A stretch of DNA of 64,000 bases from Campylobacter sp. (GCF_019423325.1 NZ_JAHZBQ010000002.1:62001-126000); one strand, 5' to 3'. Positions 16,658-26,109 are shown, counted from the first letter of the stretch. Program-made: numbers and translations. The notes: generated from the letters alone by a model not told the origin.

Positions 16658-17905
16658 TTACCAATCAACCGATTGAATTTTACCCACTCTTAACGGAAAT
16701 TGGAAACTTTTATTCTCGTTAACTCTGATAATACCTACCGAGCTTCCGCCGCCGTCTTGCTTGATAAACATAATGCTGCCGCCATCGCTAGAAAATCTAG
16801 GAAACATATTTTTGCCACTAGCCGTTAACTGGCGAATCATATCGGTTTGGGTAGAGATTAAATATATATTAAATCCGCCCCCGCCGTCGCGACTAGAGTA
16901 AGTAACGTAATTGCCATTTGTGCTGATGGAGTTATTGTTTTTGCCGTGATACACGAGCTGCTGAACGTTGCCGCCATTTATGCTAGTGGCAAATACGTTC
17001 GGATAACCTAAACGATCGCTCACAAAAGCCACGCGCGAATCGCCGTCGATAAAATTTCCATTTACATCAATGCCAGCGTAATCGGTAATTTGCTTAGCGC
17101 TGCCCGAGGCTATATCATACAAATAAATATCGGGTTGATCTTTAGGCGCGTTCGTAATAAGTAGCTTTCTGCCGTCTGCGCTGACATCAGATGCGATCGT
17201 CATGCCGTGGCCGGTAAAAATTTTACTCTTGCTACCGTTGGATAGATTAAATTTATAGATAGCGGGCGTATTTTTATTGACATAGTAGGTATAATAAAAT
17301 TCGTTCTGCGCTGCGCTTGCCCATTTAGGGAAGATATTTAATCCGCCGCGAAGCACCACCTGCTGGTAGGTAAGCGTATAATCTGCTACCATGATCTCGC
17401 TCTCACGCGTCGAAGTGTAGCGAGAGAGCAAAATCATCTCCTTCATCCAATCGACATTTGAGTACCCTAGCTGCTTGACGATCTCAGATACCGCCATATG
17501 GGCTAAAAACGGATATTTCTCGGCATTTGAAAGCGTAAAGCTCTTCTCATACATCACCCTGCCACTGTTTGCTTCGAGCACTTTGGCTTTTAGGCTCATC
17601 GGCGAGCTTTTATCACTTACCGCGTAGCGCACGATAAGAGCGGCACCGCTAGAGCCTAGATTGTCGGAAGCGCCCGCATCATAGCTGCTTTGTAGATACT
17701 CGTCGCTGACCTCGAAAGTGGCGCCGACCTTTAGATCGCCCACCATAAGTTTAAAGAATTTGTTGCCAAATTCTGAATTTGCAAGGTTCGATGCATCCTG
17801 AACAACGATCTTAGGGAGATTTACCCCTTCGTTTACGATAGACATAGTCGCATCTGCCGCGAAAATGCTACTACAAAATGCAAGAATCAAAAGTAGTTTC
17901 TTCAT
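16658..17905 (-). CDS. tolB: Tol-Pal system protein TolB
   Basis: A 415-residue periplasmic beta-propeller protein with signal peptide MKKLLLILAFCSSIFA. The N-terminal domain (to about 165) resembles TolB-N. The propeller blades show DGRKLLITNAPKDQPDIYLYD, DSRVAFVSDRLGYPNVFA and MFPRFSSDGGSIMFI, each a WD40-like PD40 unit. TolB shuttles between Pal and TolA. It follows the small TolA-C-like gene after 15 bases and precedes pal. Confidence 0.95.
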   Translation of the reverse strand: MKKLLLILAFCSSIFAADATMSIVNEGVNLPKIVVQDASNLANSEFGNKFFKLMVGDLKVGATFEVSDEYLQSSYDAGASDNLGSSGAALIVRYAVSDKSSPMSLKAKVLEANSGRVMYEKSFTLSNAEKYPFLAHMAVSEIVKQLGYSNVDWMKEMILLSRYTSTRESEIMVADYTLTYQQVVLRGGLNIFPKWASAAQNEFYYTYYVNKNTPAIYKFNLSNGSKSKIFTGHGMTIASDVSADGRKLLITNAPKDQPDIYLYDIASGSAKQITDYAGIDVNGNFIDGDSRVAFVSDRLGYPNVFATSINGGNVQQLVYHGKNNNSISTNGNYVTYSSRDGGGGFNIYLISTQTDMIRQLTASGKNMFPRFSSDGGSIMFIKQDGGGSSVGIIRVNENKSFQFPLRVGKIQSVDW

Positions 17906-17920
17906 CTTTTCTCCTTAAAT

Positions 17921-18316
17921 TTAATTTGCTACGTCGGATAATACCATTTCAAATGTGTGAGATTTATTATCCGGTGATTTTGGAAAGCTTCGCTTAGGAA
18001 GCTCATCTAAAAATTTTCTTAGCTTTTGGGTAAATTCTGTGCTACGCCCAAGCTCTAAAATTTGATAATTTAAAACTCGTCCATTGTTGCTAAATTCTAT
18101 GCGGACTCTAGCCTCATCGGAAATACCTGTTTGATACTTCGTCCATAGAGCTTGCAATTTCGACGCCATCTGCGAAAAATAAGCATCTAGCTCCTTTGAA
18201 ATTTGAATTTTACCAGATTTTTGCGAAACGGAATTTCTTTCATAAGTAAAATTCTGTTCCGAATCCGCCGAAAAAAGCATACAGCAAAACGCAAAAATAC
18301 AAAAAAGTCTCTTCAC
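17921..18316 (-). CDS. secreted stand-alone TolA C-terminal domain
   Basis: A 131-residue protein: signal peptide of about 17 residues (MKRLFCIFAFCCMLFSA), then one domain matching the C-terminus of the adjacent TolA. Paired segments are RVRIEFSNNGRVLNYQILEL against RIKIVFSADGRVADYTIIEL, then GRSTEFTQKLRKFLDEL against GRETEFNQKLRDFLDNL, and FPKSPDNKSH against FPKSPDGASH. It lacks the membrane anchor and charged stalk of TolA, so it should be free in the periplasm. It likely arose by duplication of the tolA 3' end. It could compete for or assist TolB/Pal binding (inference). It sits between tolA and tolB. Confidence 0.85.
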   Translation of the reverse strand: MKRLFCIFAFCCMLFSADSEQNFTYERNSVSQKSGKIQISKELDAYFSQMASKLQALWTKYQTGISDEARVRIEFSNNGRVLNYQILELGRSTEFTQKLRKFLDELPKRSFPKSPDNKSHTFEMVLSDVAN

Positions 18317-18335
18317 TTTTTTTCCTTACAGAATT

Positions 18336-19316
18336 CTAATTTGTCTTCATCACGTCGGACATCCTAGTATCAATCTCATGCGACGCTCCGTCGGGAGACT
18401 TCGGGAAAGTCTGAGTCGATAGATTATCCAAAAAATCTCGCAACTTCTGGTTAAATTCAGTCTCTCGCCCCAACTCTATAATAGTATAATCCGCCACTCG
18501 CCCATCTGCGCTAAAGACTATTTTAATCCTTGCGTCGTCCTTCGCGGTCGCAACATATCTGCTCCATAGAACTTGAAGCTTCTTCTCGATAGCGCCGTAA
18601 TAAGCGTTATACTCACCCGTCCTTTGCGTCCTGCCGCCAAGCTTATCGGATTTGACCACAGCATTTTTAGATGCCGCTTTATCCTTAGCACTAGAGGTGG
18701 CGGTTTCTTTATCGGACTTTTTGTTACTCTGAACGGCGTCGCTAGCTTTAGCACTCTCCTCAAGCTTCTTATTGTCCTTAGTCGTATCCGAAAAAAGATC
18801 GCTCAAGCTCGGTTTTTCCTCTTTTTTTGGCTCCGGCTTAGTTTCCTCTTTTTTCTCTACTACTTTTTCGGAAGGTTTATCTTCCAACTTAGGCTCAGGC
18901 TTGGGCTCCTCTTTTTTGAGCTCAGCTTTAGGCTCGTCCTTTTTAGGTTCCGGCTTCGGCTCTTCCTTCGGCTTTTCGGGCTCTTTCGGCTTTGCCTGCA
19001 CCGGAGGTGGCGGAACTACTTGCGCCGTAGTCTTAATTTTATCCTCCGGCACGTCCTTAACATTCTTATTGTCAAACTCGCCTTGCTTTGTTTCTTTAGC
19101 GATTTCAGGTGCGGACGGAAGTTTATCATCTATTTCGAAATCAAAAGTAACATCCATATAATCGTTGGGATTGTCAGTATATTTTTTAAATTTTTCCTGC
19201 GGCTTTGAAATTTGATATAAAAGAACAAAAATCACCAGCAGATAGGCAAAAAGGGCGATTAAAAACGATTTAAAATTATCATATTTAACCCCCGTAAAAT
19301 TTGAATAATTAGCCAT
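18336..19316 (-). CDS. tolA: TolA/TonB-like membrane-spanning energy transducer
   Basis: A 326-residue protein: short cytoplasmic N-terminus, one transmembrane helix at about 14-35 (SFLIALFAYLLVIFVLLYQI), a periplasmic stalk of PKPEPKKEEPK-type charged repeats (about 95-190), and a globular C-terminal domain from about 235. TolA couples the TolQR proton channel to TolB/Pal during division. Its stalk is unusually Pro-rich and so TonB-like rather than Ala-rich. The operon position between tolR and tolB supports TolA. The start overlaps tolR by eight bases. Confidence 0.9.
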   Translation of the reverse strand: MANYSNFTGVKYDNFKSFLIALFAYLLVIFVLLYQISKPQEKFKKYTDNPNDYMDVTFDFEIDDKLPSAPEIAKETKQGEFDNKNVKDVPEDKIKTTAQVVPPPPVQAKPKEPEKPKEEPKPEPKKDEPKAELKKEEPKPEPKLEDKPSEKVVEKKEETKPEPKKEEKPSLSDLFSDTTKDNKKLEESAKASDAVQSNKKSDKETATSSAKDKAASKNAVVKSDKLGGRTQRTGEYNAYYGAIEKKLQVLWSRYVATAKDDARIKIVFSADGRVADYTIIELGRETEFNQKLRDFLDNLSTQTFPKSPDGASHEIDTRMSDVMKTN

Positions 19317-19707
19317 TTGTTTGAAGTGCGACTTTTGTAAAACCCGCCTGCTTTAGGCTCTTTAAGACAAACATTACATCGTCATAAACGAGTCTCTTAT
19401 CGGCTTGGATATAGACGGGTTTTTCCAAGCTATACTTGCCGGTGCCTTTAAGCAGCACGAGATTATCCGGGAATTCAGCTAGGCTCATCGAGCTTTTGTC
19501 GATATAAACCTTGCGATCTTCGCCGATACGCACAAGCAAGAATTCCGCGGTATTTTCCGAAACCTGTGCTTTTGAGCCGCTAGGGAGTTCGATCTTTTCA
19601 TCGTAGATAATCGCCGTTTGCGCGACCATTAAAATCGCTAGCAAAACAAGCATAATATCGACGAGCGGAGTGATATTTAACTCTGGATTTTCGTCGAAAT
19701 TATACAT
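19309..19707 (-). CDS. tolR: TolR/ExbD-family proton channel subunit
   Basis: A 132-residue inner-membrane protein: one N-terminal helix (NITPLVDIMLVLLAILMVA, about 10-28) carrying the proton-conducting Asp17, then a periplasmic ExbD-type domain. It forms the Tol motor with TolQ and TolA. Its start codon shares one base with the tolQ stop (TAATG), and it overlaps tolA at the other end. Confidence 0.93.
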   Translation of the reverse strand: MYNFDENPELNITPLVDIMLVLLAILMVAQTAIIYDEKIELPSGSKAQVSENTAEFLLVRIGEDRKVYIDKSSMSLAEFPDNLVLLKGTGKYSLEKPVYIQADKRLVYDDVMFVLKSLKQAGFTKVALQTNG

Positions 19708-20282
19708 TAAATGGCTTTTCCAGTGTTTGCTTTAAATAGCAAAATATCTGCCGTACGATTTATGATACTCATAACTTCGTATGCTTTGCGTTTTATAAGT
19801 AAGCTAAAGGTATATGCGGGGATCGCTACAAAAATTCCACATCCTGTGGCAACCAGCGCCTCGCTGATCGCAGGAGCGATGGTATCGATGCCAGAATTTC
19901 CGCCGCCAAGCTTGGAAAATGTGTGAAGTATGCTAACGACTGTACCAAATAGCCCGATAAACGGCGAAGTAGAGGCGACTATAGATAGCCAGGTAAGTCC
20001 GCTAGTCGAGTCGCGTTCGGCTTTGCCTTTATAAATTTCCAAGGCCTCTTTTGAAATTTTATCGGTATTTACTTTTTGAAAAATAGAGCCCGAAAGCGAA
20101 ATCCTACCACCCATCAGCAAGGATTCGAGTGCCTTTGCTTCGCGGTGTTGCCACGCGCTAAGCCCTACAAATCTGGAGATCAAAATCGTAAAAGTGACGA
20201 TAAAATAGACGGATAACCAAGAAAGCACGAATATCGTAATAAACGTACTTCTCGTAAAATAACTTAAAATTAGATCTAGCAT
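19707..20282 (-). CDS. tolQ: TolQ/ExbB-family proton channel subunit
   Basis: A 191-residue inner-membrane protein with three helices (about 13-36, 98-120, 140-165) and the family signature GLTWLSIVASTSPFIGLFGTVVSIL and AISEALVATGCGIFVAIPAYT. It makes the proton path of the Tol motor. It is shorter than the roughly 230-residue E. coli protein, as in other Campylobacter. Only three bases separate it from atpC, so ATP synthase and Tol genes may share transcripts. Confidence 0.93.
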   Translation of the reverse strand: MLDLILSYFTRSTFITIFVLSWLSVYFIVTFTILISRFVGLSAWQHREAKALESLLMGGRISLSGSIFQKVNTDKISKEALEIYKGKAERDSTSGLTWLSIVASTSPFIGLFGTVVSILHTFSKLGGGNSGIDTIAPAISEALVATGCGIFVAIPAYTFSLLIKRKAYEVMSIINRTADILLFKANTGKAI

Positions 20283-20285
20283 AAT

Positions 20286-20690
20286 TTAACTTTGCCTTGC
20301 GAATTCGTCAACTCTAGCCATGATCGCTGCGGAATTTGCCGCATCAGAGCTAATGGACGCAAGCATATCTTTGGCGCGCTGCAAAGACTTCGCTACGGCG
20401 CTTTCGCTATCGCCTCCGATAGCTACGGCTTGAGTGGCTAGAATAGTAGTTTTTTCTTCGGTAACTTCCAAAAATCCGTCGTTTACCAAAACAAGCTGCT
20501 TTTTGCCGTCTTTATCTACGATCTCGACGACGCCACCTTCGCTTTTGTCTTTAAGTCCCGTCAGCAAACTCGCATGCCCTGGCAAAATACCCATTTCGCC
20601 AGTAATGCCGGGGAGTTGGACGGATTTGACTTCGCCCGAAAAGACCATCCCTTCGGGCGTAACGATATCTAAAAGCAAAAATTCTTTCAT
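20286..20690 (-). CDS. atpC: ATP synthase epsilon subunit
   Basis: A 134-residue F1 central-stalk subunit. The beta-sandwich N-terminal domain shows DIVTPEGMVFSGEVKSVQLPG and GEMGILPGHASLLTGLK; a helical C-terminal hairpin follows. Epsilon joins the rotor to gamma and can inhibit ATP hydrolysis. It is the last gene of the F1 cluster, 10 bases after atpD and 3 before tolQ. Confidence 0.96.
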   Translation of the reverse strand: MKEFLLLDIVTPEGMVFSGEVKSVQLPGITGEMGILPGHASLLTGLKDKSEGGVVEIVDKDGKKQLVLVNDGFLEVTEEKTTILATQAVAIGGDSESAVAKSLQRAKDMLASISSDAANSAAIMARVDEFARQS

Positions 20691-20700
20691 CTTAAAATTC

Positions 20701-22098
20701 CTATGCTTTCATCTTTTCAGCTTTTGCTACTACCTCGTCGATATTTCCCACCATATAAAAGGCATTCTCCGGCAGATCGTCGTATTTGCCCTCTAAAATT
20801 CCCTTAAAGCCAGCGATAGTTTCCTCTAGCGAGATATATTTGCCCGGACTTCCAGTAAATACCTCGGCTACGAAAAACGGCTGAGATAGGTAGCGCTCGA
20901 TCTTTCTAGCCCGCTCGACTACGAGTTTATCCTCTTCGCTAAGTTCGTCCATACCCAAAATCGCGATGATGTCTTGCAAATCTTTGTATTTTTGAAGTAC
21001 TGCTTGAACGCCGCGAGCGACCTTATAATGCTCCTCGCCGATGATTTGTGGATCGAGCATTCTTGAGGTCGAATCAAGTGGATCCACGGCAGGATAAATT
21101 CCTTTTTCGGCGATCGCTCTGTTTAAAACGGTCGTCGCATCAAGGTGCGCAAAAACGGTCGCAGGAGCCGGGTCAGTAAGGTCGTCCGCAGGCACGTAAA
21201 CGGCCTGAACGGAGGTGATGGAGCCTTTTTTGGTCGAAGTGATGCGCTCTTGTAATTTACCCATTTCGCTAGCAAGCGTAGGCTGATAACCGACCGCGGA
21301 CGGAATTCGTCCCAAAAGCGCGGACATCTCCGAACCCGACTGCGAGAAGCGGAAGATATTGTCGATAAACATCAAAACGTCAAGCCCTAGCTCATCGCGG
21401 AAATACTCAGCCATCGTAAGACCGGTTAGCGCGATGCGATTTCTCGCCCCCGGCGGCTCGTTCATCTGACCGTAGGTTAAGGCGACTTTATCCAAAACTC
21501 CGGATTCTTTCATCTCGTTATAAAGGTCGTTTCCCTCTCTCGTTCGCTCGCCGACGCCCGCAAATACGGAGTAGCCGCTGTGTTTGAAAGCGACGTTGTG
21601 GATCAGCTCCATGATGATGACGGTTTTGCCGACGCCAGCACCGCCGAATAGACCTACCTTGCCGCCCTTTGCGTAAGGGGCTAGCAGATCGACTACCTTA
21701 ATGCCGGTTTCAAAAATTTCACTCTTCGTGCTTTGATTTTCAAAGCTAGGTGGATCTCTGTGGATCGACCAACGCGTTTCAAATTTCTCATCCTCGCCCT
21801 CATCTATCAGATCGCCCGTGACATTAAAAATTCTGCCCAAAACCTTCTCGCCCACTGGCACAGTAATAGGCGCGTCCAAAGCGACGGCCTCAAGTCCTCG
21901 CCTAAGCCCATCGCTCATATCCATAGCGATCGTGCGGACGCGATTGTCTCCAAGGTGTGCAGCTACCTCTAGGATCAGCCTGCGATGAGCGCCTTCGACA
22001 TCAAATTTAACCTCGATAGCTTCATTAATCTTCGGCAAGTAGTCCTTGAAATCGACATCGACCACAGGACCCATTACCTGAGAAATTATTCCTTTCAT
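20701..22098 (-). CDS. atpD: ATP synthase beta subunit
   Basis: The 465-residue catalytic F1 subunit. It carries the P-loop GGAGVGKT at 152-159, GERTREGND, the DNIFRFSQSGSEMSALLGR segment and the ATP synthase signature PAVDPLDSTS. The start is taken at the second ATG (MKGIISQ, 22098) because AAAGGAAAA lies right before it; the first ATG (22113) overlaps this ribosome site and the atpG stop. Confidence 0.97.
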   Translation of the reverse strand: MKGIISQVMGPVVDVDFKDYLPKINEAIEVKFDVEGAHRRLILEVAAHLGDNRVRTIAMDMSDGLRRGLEAVALDAPITVPVGEKVLGRIFNVTGDLIDEGEDEKFETRWSIHRDPPSFENQSTKSEIFETGIKVVDLLAPYAKGGKVGLFGGAGVGKTVIIMELIHNVAFKHSGYSVFAGVGERTREGNDLYNEMKESGVLDKVALTYGQMNEPPGARNRIALTGLTMAEYFRDELGLDVLMFIDNIFRFSQSGSEMSALLGRIPSAVGYQPTLASEMGKLQERITSTKKGSITSVQAVYVPADDLTDPAPATVFAHLDATTVLNRAIAEKGIYPAVDPLDSTSRMLDPQIIGEEHYKVARGVQAVLQKYKDLQDIIAILGMDELSEEDKLVVERARKIERYLSQPFFVAEVFTGSPGKYISLEETIAGFKGILEGKYDDLPENAFYMVGNIDEVVAKAEKMKA

Positions 22099-22109
22099 CC
22101 GTTTTCCTT

Positions 22110-23018
22110 TCATTTCATTGATTCGACGCCGCTTATGATCTCGATAAGCTCAGTCGTGATAGAGCCTTGTCTGGCTTTGTTGTATGCTAAATTTAACTGC
22201 GATACACGTTCTTTGGCGTTATTCGTCGCATTTTCCATCGCATTCATTCTCGAGCAGTGCTCCGCCGCCAAAGAGTCAATAAGCGCGTAATACATGCTGT
22301 AGCTAAGATAGCTCTGGATTAAATTTAACATCAATGTTTCTTCATCCTCAGGGCTTTCAACTTCTACTTCCAATGTAGATGTTTTTAAAGCGTCCTCATT
22401 AATCGCAGGCTCACCGATCGGCACCAATGTATTTACCCGCATCTCTTGGGTAATCATATTCAAATAGCCGTTATGGATAAGTATAACTTCGTCAGTTTTA
22501 CCTTCGTTAAAATCCTTAACCGCGGCTTGCACGATTTCGTTAGCTTTCTCGGACGATGGAGATGAGCTAACGCCTATATATCGCTCCAAAAGCTCGACGC
22601 CCTGAAAATCAAAATACTCTATCCCCTTTTTGCCGACGGCGCGAAGGCGAACCTTGATCTTTTTAGCTTTAAGCTCCTCGATCAAAGCTTTGATCTTTTT
22701 GATGGTATTGATATTAAAACCGCCGCAAAGCCCTTTATCTGCGGTAATAAACAGCAAATCAACCACTTTTACCTCTCGAGTGGTATCAAAAATCCTAAGT
22801 TTTTCGTCGTTGCCCGAATTATTGCCTACGTAGTTTTTAACGCGCGCAGAAATTTCACCTAAGACCTCGTTAATCTTCACCGCATAAGCTCGCGAGCGCA
22901 TCGCCGCCTCTTTGGTGTTTTTGAGCTTGACGTTGGAGACCAGCTTCATAGCTTTGGTAGTCTTCTCCGTATTTTTAACGCTCTTGATCTGTAGCTTTAT
23001 ATCTTTTAAATTTGCCAT
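22110..23018 (-). CDS. atpG: ATP synthase gamma subunit
   Basis: A 302-residue rotor shaft of F1. N-terminal coiled-coil helix (IKLQIKSVKNTEKTTKAMKLVS) and C-terminal helix (NAMENATNNAKERVSQLNLAYNKARQ, SITTELIEIISG) bracket a Rossmann-like middle part with TADKGLCGGFN. Its end overlaps the upstream alternative start of atpD, and 12 bases separate it from atpA. Confidence 0.96.
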   Translation of the reverse strand: MANLKDIKLQIKSVKNTEKTTKAMKLVSNVKLKNTKEAAMRSRAYAVKINEVLGEISARVKNYVGNNSGNDEKLRIFDTTREVKVVDLLFITADKGLCGGFNINTIKKIKALIEELKAKKIKVRLRAVGKKGIEYFDFQGVELLERYIGVSSSPSSEKANEIVQAAVKDFNEGKTDEVILIHNGYLNMITQEMRVNTLVPIGEPAINEDALKTSTLEVEVESPEDEETLMLNLIQSYLSYSMYYALIDSLAAEHCSRMNAMENATNNAKERVSQLNLAYNKARQGSITTELIEIISGVESMK

Positions 23019-23030
23019 AATTTAGCCCTT

Positions 23031-24545
23031 TTAAGCGGCAAAGGTCGCTTTAAAGTCATTTAGAGCCTTGATTAAATTTTCTTCCAAATCCTTCTCGATG
23101 GTCTTTTTACTTCTAATCTCTTCAAAAATTTCAGGATATTTTGCCTCAATATACGGATAGAGCTCAGCTTCAAATTTACCGATCGAGCTTGCAGGTATGT
23201 CGTCTAAAAAGCCGCGGCTTCCCGCAAAGATGATGACCACTTGATTTTCGACCGGAAGCGGCGAATAAGGAGGCTGTTTTAAAATTTCAACCATTCTTTG
23301 TCCGCGATCCAGCTGCTTACGGCTGCTCTCGTCCAAATCGCTCGCAAACTGCGCAAACGCCTGAAGCTCACGGTATTGAGCGAGATCTAGGCGCAAGGTT
23401 CCCGAGACCTTTTTGATCGCTTTAATCTGCGCAGAACCGCCGACGCGGCTAACCGAAAGACCTACGTTGATCGCAGGGCGAATTCCAGAGTTAAACAGAC
23501 CCGACTCCAAGAAAATTTGACCGTCAGTGATAGAGATAACGTTTGTAGGGATATACGCCGAAACGTCGCCTGCCTGCGTCTCGATAATAGGAAGCGCCGT
23601 TAGGCTGCCTGCACCGAGTGCATCGCTTAGTTTGCTAGCGCGCTCAAGCAGGCGGGAGTGCAGGTAAAATACATCGCCAGGATACGCCTCGCGTCCTGGC
23701 GGACGGCGCAAGATAAGTGACATCTCGCGATACGCAACCGCGTGTTTACTAAGATCGTCATAGATGATAAGTGCGTGGCGAGAGTTATCTCTGAAATACT
23801 CGCCCATGGTGCAGCCCGAATATGGTGCCAAGTATTGAAGCGCGGCTGCCTCGCTAGCACCCGCCGCAACTACGATCGTATAATCCATCGCACCGTATTC
23901 TTCAAGCTTTTTAACGACTTGTGCGACGGTGGATTGCTTCTGTCCGATCGCCACGTAGATACAAACGACATCTTGGCCCTTTTGATTGATGATGGTATCG
24001 ACGGCGACGGTGGTTTTACCGGTTTGGCGGTCGCCGATGATGAGCTCGCGCTGTCCGCGGCCGATCGGCACTAGCGCATCTATCGCCTTAAGGCCGGTTT
24101 GAAGCGGCTCATGGACGGATTTACGAGCCATGATGCCTTTGGCCTTTTCTTCGACGAATCTAGTATCGCTGGTCTCTATCGCGCCTTTGCCGTCGATCGG
24201 CTCGCCTAGAGCGTTTACCACGCGTCCGATCATAGCATCGCCTACCGGCACGCGAAGTAGCTTGCCCAGTCTTTTTACGCTGCTTCCTTCGTTTATGCCG
24301 CTAGTATCGCCCAAAATAACGATACCGACGCTGCTCTCCTCTAAATTTAACGCGATGCCGCGAGCTCCGTTTTCAAACTCAAGCATCTCGTTGGCCATTA
24401 CGTTTTTTAAGCCGTAAACATTAGCAACGCCGTCTGCAACCGAAACGACCTTACCGGTTTCTTCGATATCAACGCTAAGATCGAAATTTTCGATTCGCTC
24501 TTTGATTATGCTGCTGATTTCGTCTGCCTTAATTTTCGCACCCAC
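23031..24545 (-). CDS. atpA: ATP synthase alpha subunit
   Basis: The 504-residue regulatory nucleotide-binding F1 subunit. It shows the P-loop GDRQTGKT at 171-178, ELIIGDRQ, YDDLSKHAVAYRE, LLRRPPGREAYPGDVFY and the signature PAINVGLSVS with the conserved Arg just after. Length is standard. It lies between atpH (11 bases before) and atpG. Confidence 0.97.
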   Translation of the reverse strand: MGAKIKADEISSIIKERIENFDLSVDIEETGKVVSVADGVANVYGLKNVMANEMLEFENGARGIALNLEESSVGIVILGDTSGINEGSSVKRLGKLLRVPVGDAMIGRVVNALGEPIDGKGAIETSDTRFVEEKAKGIMARKSVHEPLQTGLKAIDALVPIGRGQRELIIGDRQTGKTTVAVDTIINQKGQDVVCIYVAIGQKQSTVAQVVKKLEEYGAMDYTIVVAAGASEAAALQYLAPYSGCTMGEYFRDNSRHALIIYDDLSKHAVAYREMSLILRRPPGREAYPGDVFYLHSRLLERASKLSDALGAGSLTALPIIETQAGDVSAYIPTNVISITDGQIFLESGLFNSGIRPAINVGLSVSRVGGSAQIKAIKKVSGTLRLDLAQYRELQAFAQFASDLDESSRKQLDRGQRMVEILKQPPYSPLPVENQVVIIFAGSRGFLDDIPASSIGKFEAELYPYIEAKYPEIFEEIRSKKTIEKDLEENLIKALNDFKATFAA

Positions 24546-24556
24546 GCTTTACTCCT

Positions 24557-25090
24557 TTAAATTGCTTTTAAAATATATTCGCTCATTTTTTGTTTCAATC
24601 TATCAACTGAAAAACTAATCTCAAATCCAAGATCCTCGACTTCGATCTTAATGCCTTCAAGCTCGCTTTTAACGGGTTGCAGAGTAATATCTGCATTAAA
24701 TTTCTTTGAAATTTTAGCCTCTAGCTCTTTTATTTTCGCGACGTCTATTTCGGTAGCGGAATAAATTTTACCTAAGTATTTATTATCCAGCGCCGCAATA
24801 TTCTTGCGCAGTTCCTCGACTATCTGCGGGATTAGTGTAATACGCCTATTTTTAGCTAGGAGTTTAATAAAATTTATGATTTTTTCGCTTGGATTTTTTA
24901 TAAACGACGCAATAAGTTCCACTTTGGATTCCTCTTTTAGCGTCGGAGATTTTACAATATCTTGGAATTTTGGAATTCTAAATGCGCTCGCGACGCTCTC
25001 GAGCGTCTGTAAAACAGAGCCTAGTTCATATTTTTTATAGCTCAGTATCAGGGCGTTTACATATCTTTTTGAGGTGTTATTTATCATCAT
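24557..25090 (-). CDS. atpH: ATP synthase delta subunit
   Basis: A 177-residue stator subunit joining F1 to the b/b' stalk. N-terminal helical domain with SKRYVNALI and FKLL-like IINFIKLLAKNRRITLIPQIVEEL; C-terminal SAFDVDVA-type segment TEIDVAKIKELEAKISKKF. Two ATG codons are adjacent; the first overlaps the atpF stop as ATGA and is chosen. Confidence 0.93.
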   Translation of the reverse strand: MMINNTSKRYVNALILSYKKYELGSVLQTLESVASAFRIPKFQDIVKSPTLKEESKVELIASFIKNPSEKIINFIKLLAKNRRITLIPQIVEELRKNIAALDNKYLGKIYSATEIDVAKIKELEAKISKKFNADITLQPVKSELEGIKIEVEDLGFEISFSVDRLKQKMSEYILKAI

Positions 25091-25602
25091 CCGACCTTTT
25101 TCTCTACGATTTTAACCAGCTTATCTTGACCGAATTTAATGTCATCCGATGCAAAAACGTCATCCAGTATCTCGCTTACGACCTCTTTTTTGATCTTGCG
25201 CGCCTCAAAGCTCTTCTGCTCGTCGAAAGATTTTTGCAAATTCGCAATCTCTTGCTCGGTCGCATTTTTTATCTTTTCGGCGGCGAATACAATCTCTTTT
25301 TTAGCAGTTTCGATTAAAGCTGCGCCTTGAACCTTGGCATCTTGCAGATCTTTTTTAGCTTGCTCCTTGCGAACTGCGGACTCTTTTAAAATTTTTTGAT
25401 TAGCCTCAAGTCTAGATGCGATGCCGTTGATTCTACCTTGATATGCTGCTTTTGCAGGACCTTTTAAAAGATAAAACAAAATTCCGAAAAACAAAATGAA
25501 ATTTATGCTTCGCCACAGCACGTCGTAGTCTTTGACTCCATCGTGCTCGCCACTTGCTAAAACAAGCGCCGGAATGATAAATAAAAATAGATATTTTTTC
25601 AT
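25087..25602 (-). CDS. atpF: ATP synthase b subunit
   Basis: A 171-residue peripheral-stalk subunit. A signal-like N-terminus (MKKYLFLFIIPALVLASG) precedes the membrane helix (INFILFFGILFYLLKGP, about 33-49), then a long charged helix for dimer formation with b'. The extra N-terminal hydrophobic segment is typical of epsilonproteobacterial b subunits. Confidence 0.92.
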   Translation of the reverse strand: MKKYLFLFIIPALVLASGEHDGVKDYDVLWRSINFILFFGILFYLLKGPAKAAYQGRINGIASRLEANQKILKESAVRKEQAKKDLQDAKVQGAALIETAKKEIVFAAEKIKNATEQEIANLQKSFDEQKSFEARKIKKEVVSEILDDVFASDDIKFGQDKLVKIVEKKVG

Positions 25603-25612
25603 ACTGAAATCC

Positions 25613-26035
25613 TCATACTTTAGCCACAGCAGTGCTTAGAGCTTTTTTAAATTCCGGAATTTTGGCTTGCAAATCATTTCTTAGACCACGTTTTTGCTCA
25701 TCTAAACCGCCTAAGAATTGATCAAAATCTTCCTCCATCGCGGCTTTTTTCTCGGCTATTTCTCTAGCGGCAGCCTGCTTCGCACTATCTATCGCCTCTT
25801 GCTTTATTTTAACGGCTTGCAACTTCGCAGCATCCATGATTCTTACGATCTCTGCTTTATCGGCATCTGCATCCTGTGCATTTTTCATCGCATTTGCCTC
25901 ATCTTCTTTAATGATAGCCTCTCGCTTTTCCATATGCAAAAGTAACGGTCTATAAAGCTTGATATTTAAGAAGTAAATCAAAGCTAAAAATACGACGATG
26001 GTCGTTATCATGGCGGTCAAACTTACGTCTAGCAT
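25613..26035 (-). CDS. atpF': ATP synthase b' subunit
   Basis: A 140-residue second b-type stalk subunit. One membrane helix (MITTIVVFLALIYFLNIKLYRPL, about 9-30) and a long coiled helix. It heads the atpF'-F-H-A-G-D-C series; membrane genes atpB and atpE are not in the window, as in other Campylobacterales where they map elsewhere. GAGGAGGTGCG lies directly before the ATG. Confidence 0.92.
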   Translation of the reverse strand: MLDVSLTAMITTIVVFLALIYFLNIKLYRPLLLHMEKREAIIKEDEANAMKNAQDADADKAEIVRIMDAAKLQAVKIKQEAIDSAKQAAAREIAEKKAAMEEDFDQFLGGLDEQKRGLRNDLQAKIPEFKKALSTAVAKV

Positions 26036-26039
26036 CGCA

Positions 26040-26100
26040 CCTCCTCTAGGTTAGTTTTAAACAAAATATGTATTTTACAATATAAAAAATTAAAATACAC
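26040..26100 (-). promoter_or_regulatory. possible promoter of the ATP synthase genes
   Basis: The 74-base gap between parB and atpF' is very AT-rich and, on the minus strand, contains ATATTGTAAAATAC, a plausible extended -10 (TGTAAAAT) about 45 bases upstream of the atpF' start. No -35 stands out, which is usual for Campylobacter sigma-70 promoters. Confidence 0.4.
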
Positions 26101-26109
26101 TATAAAAAA

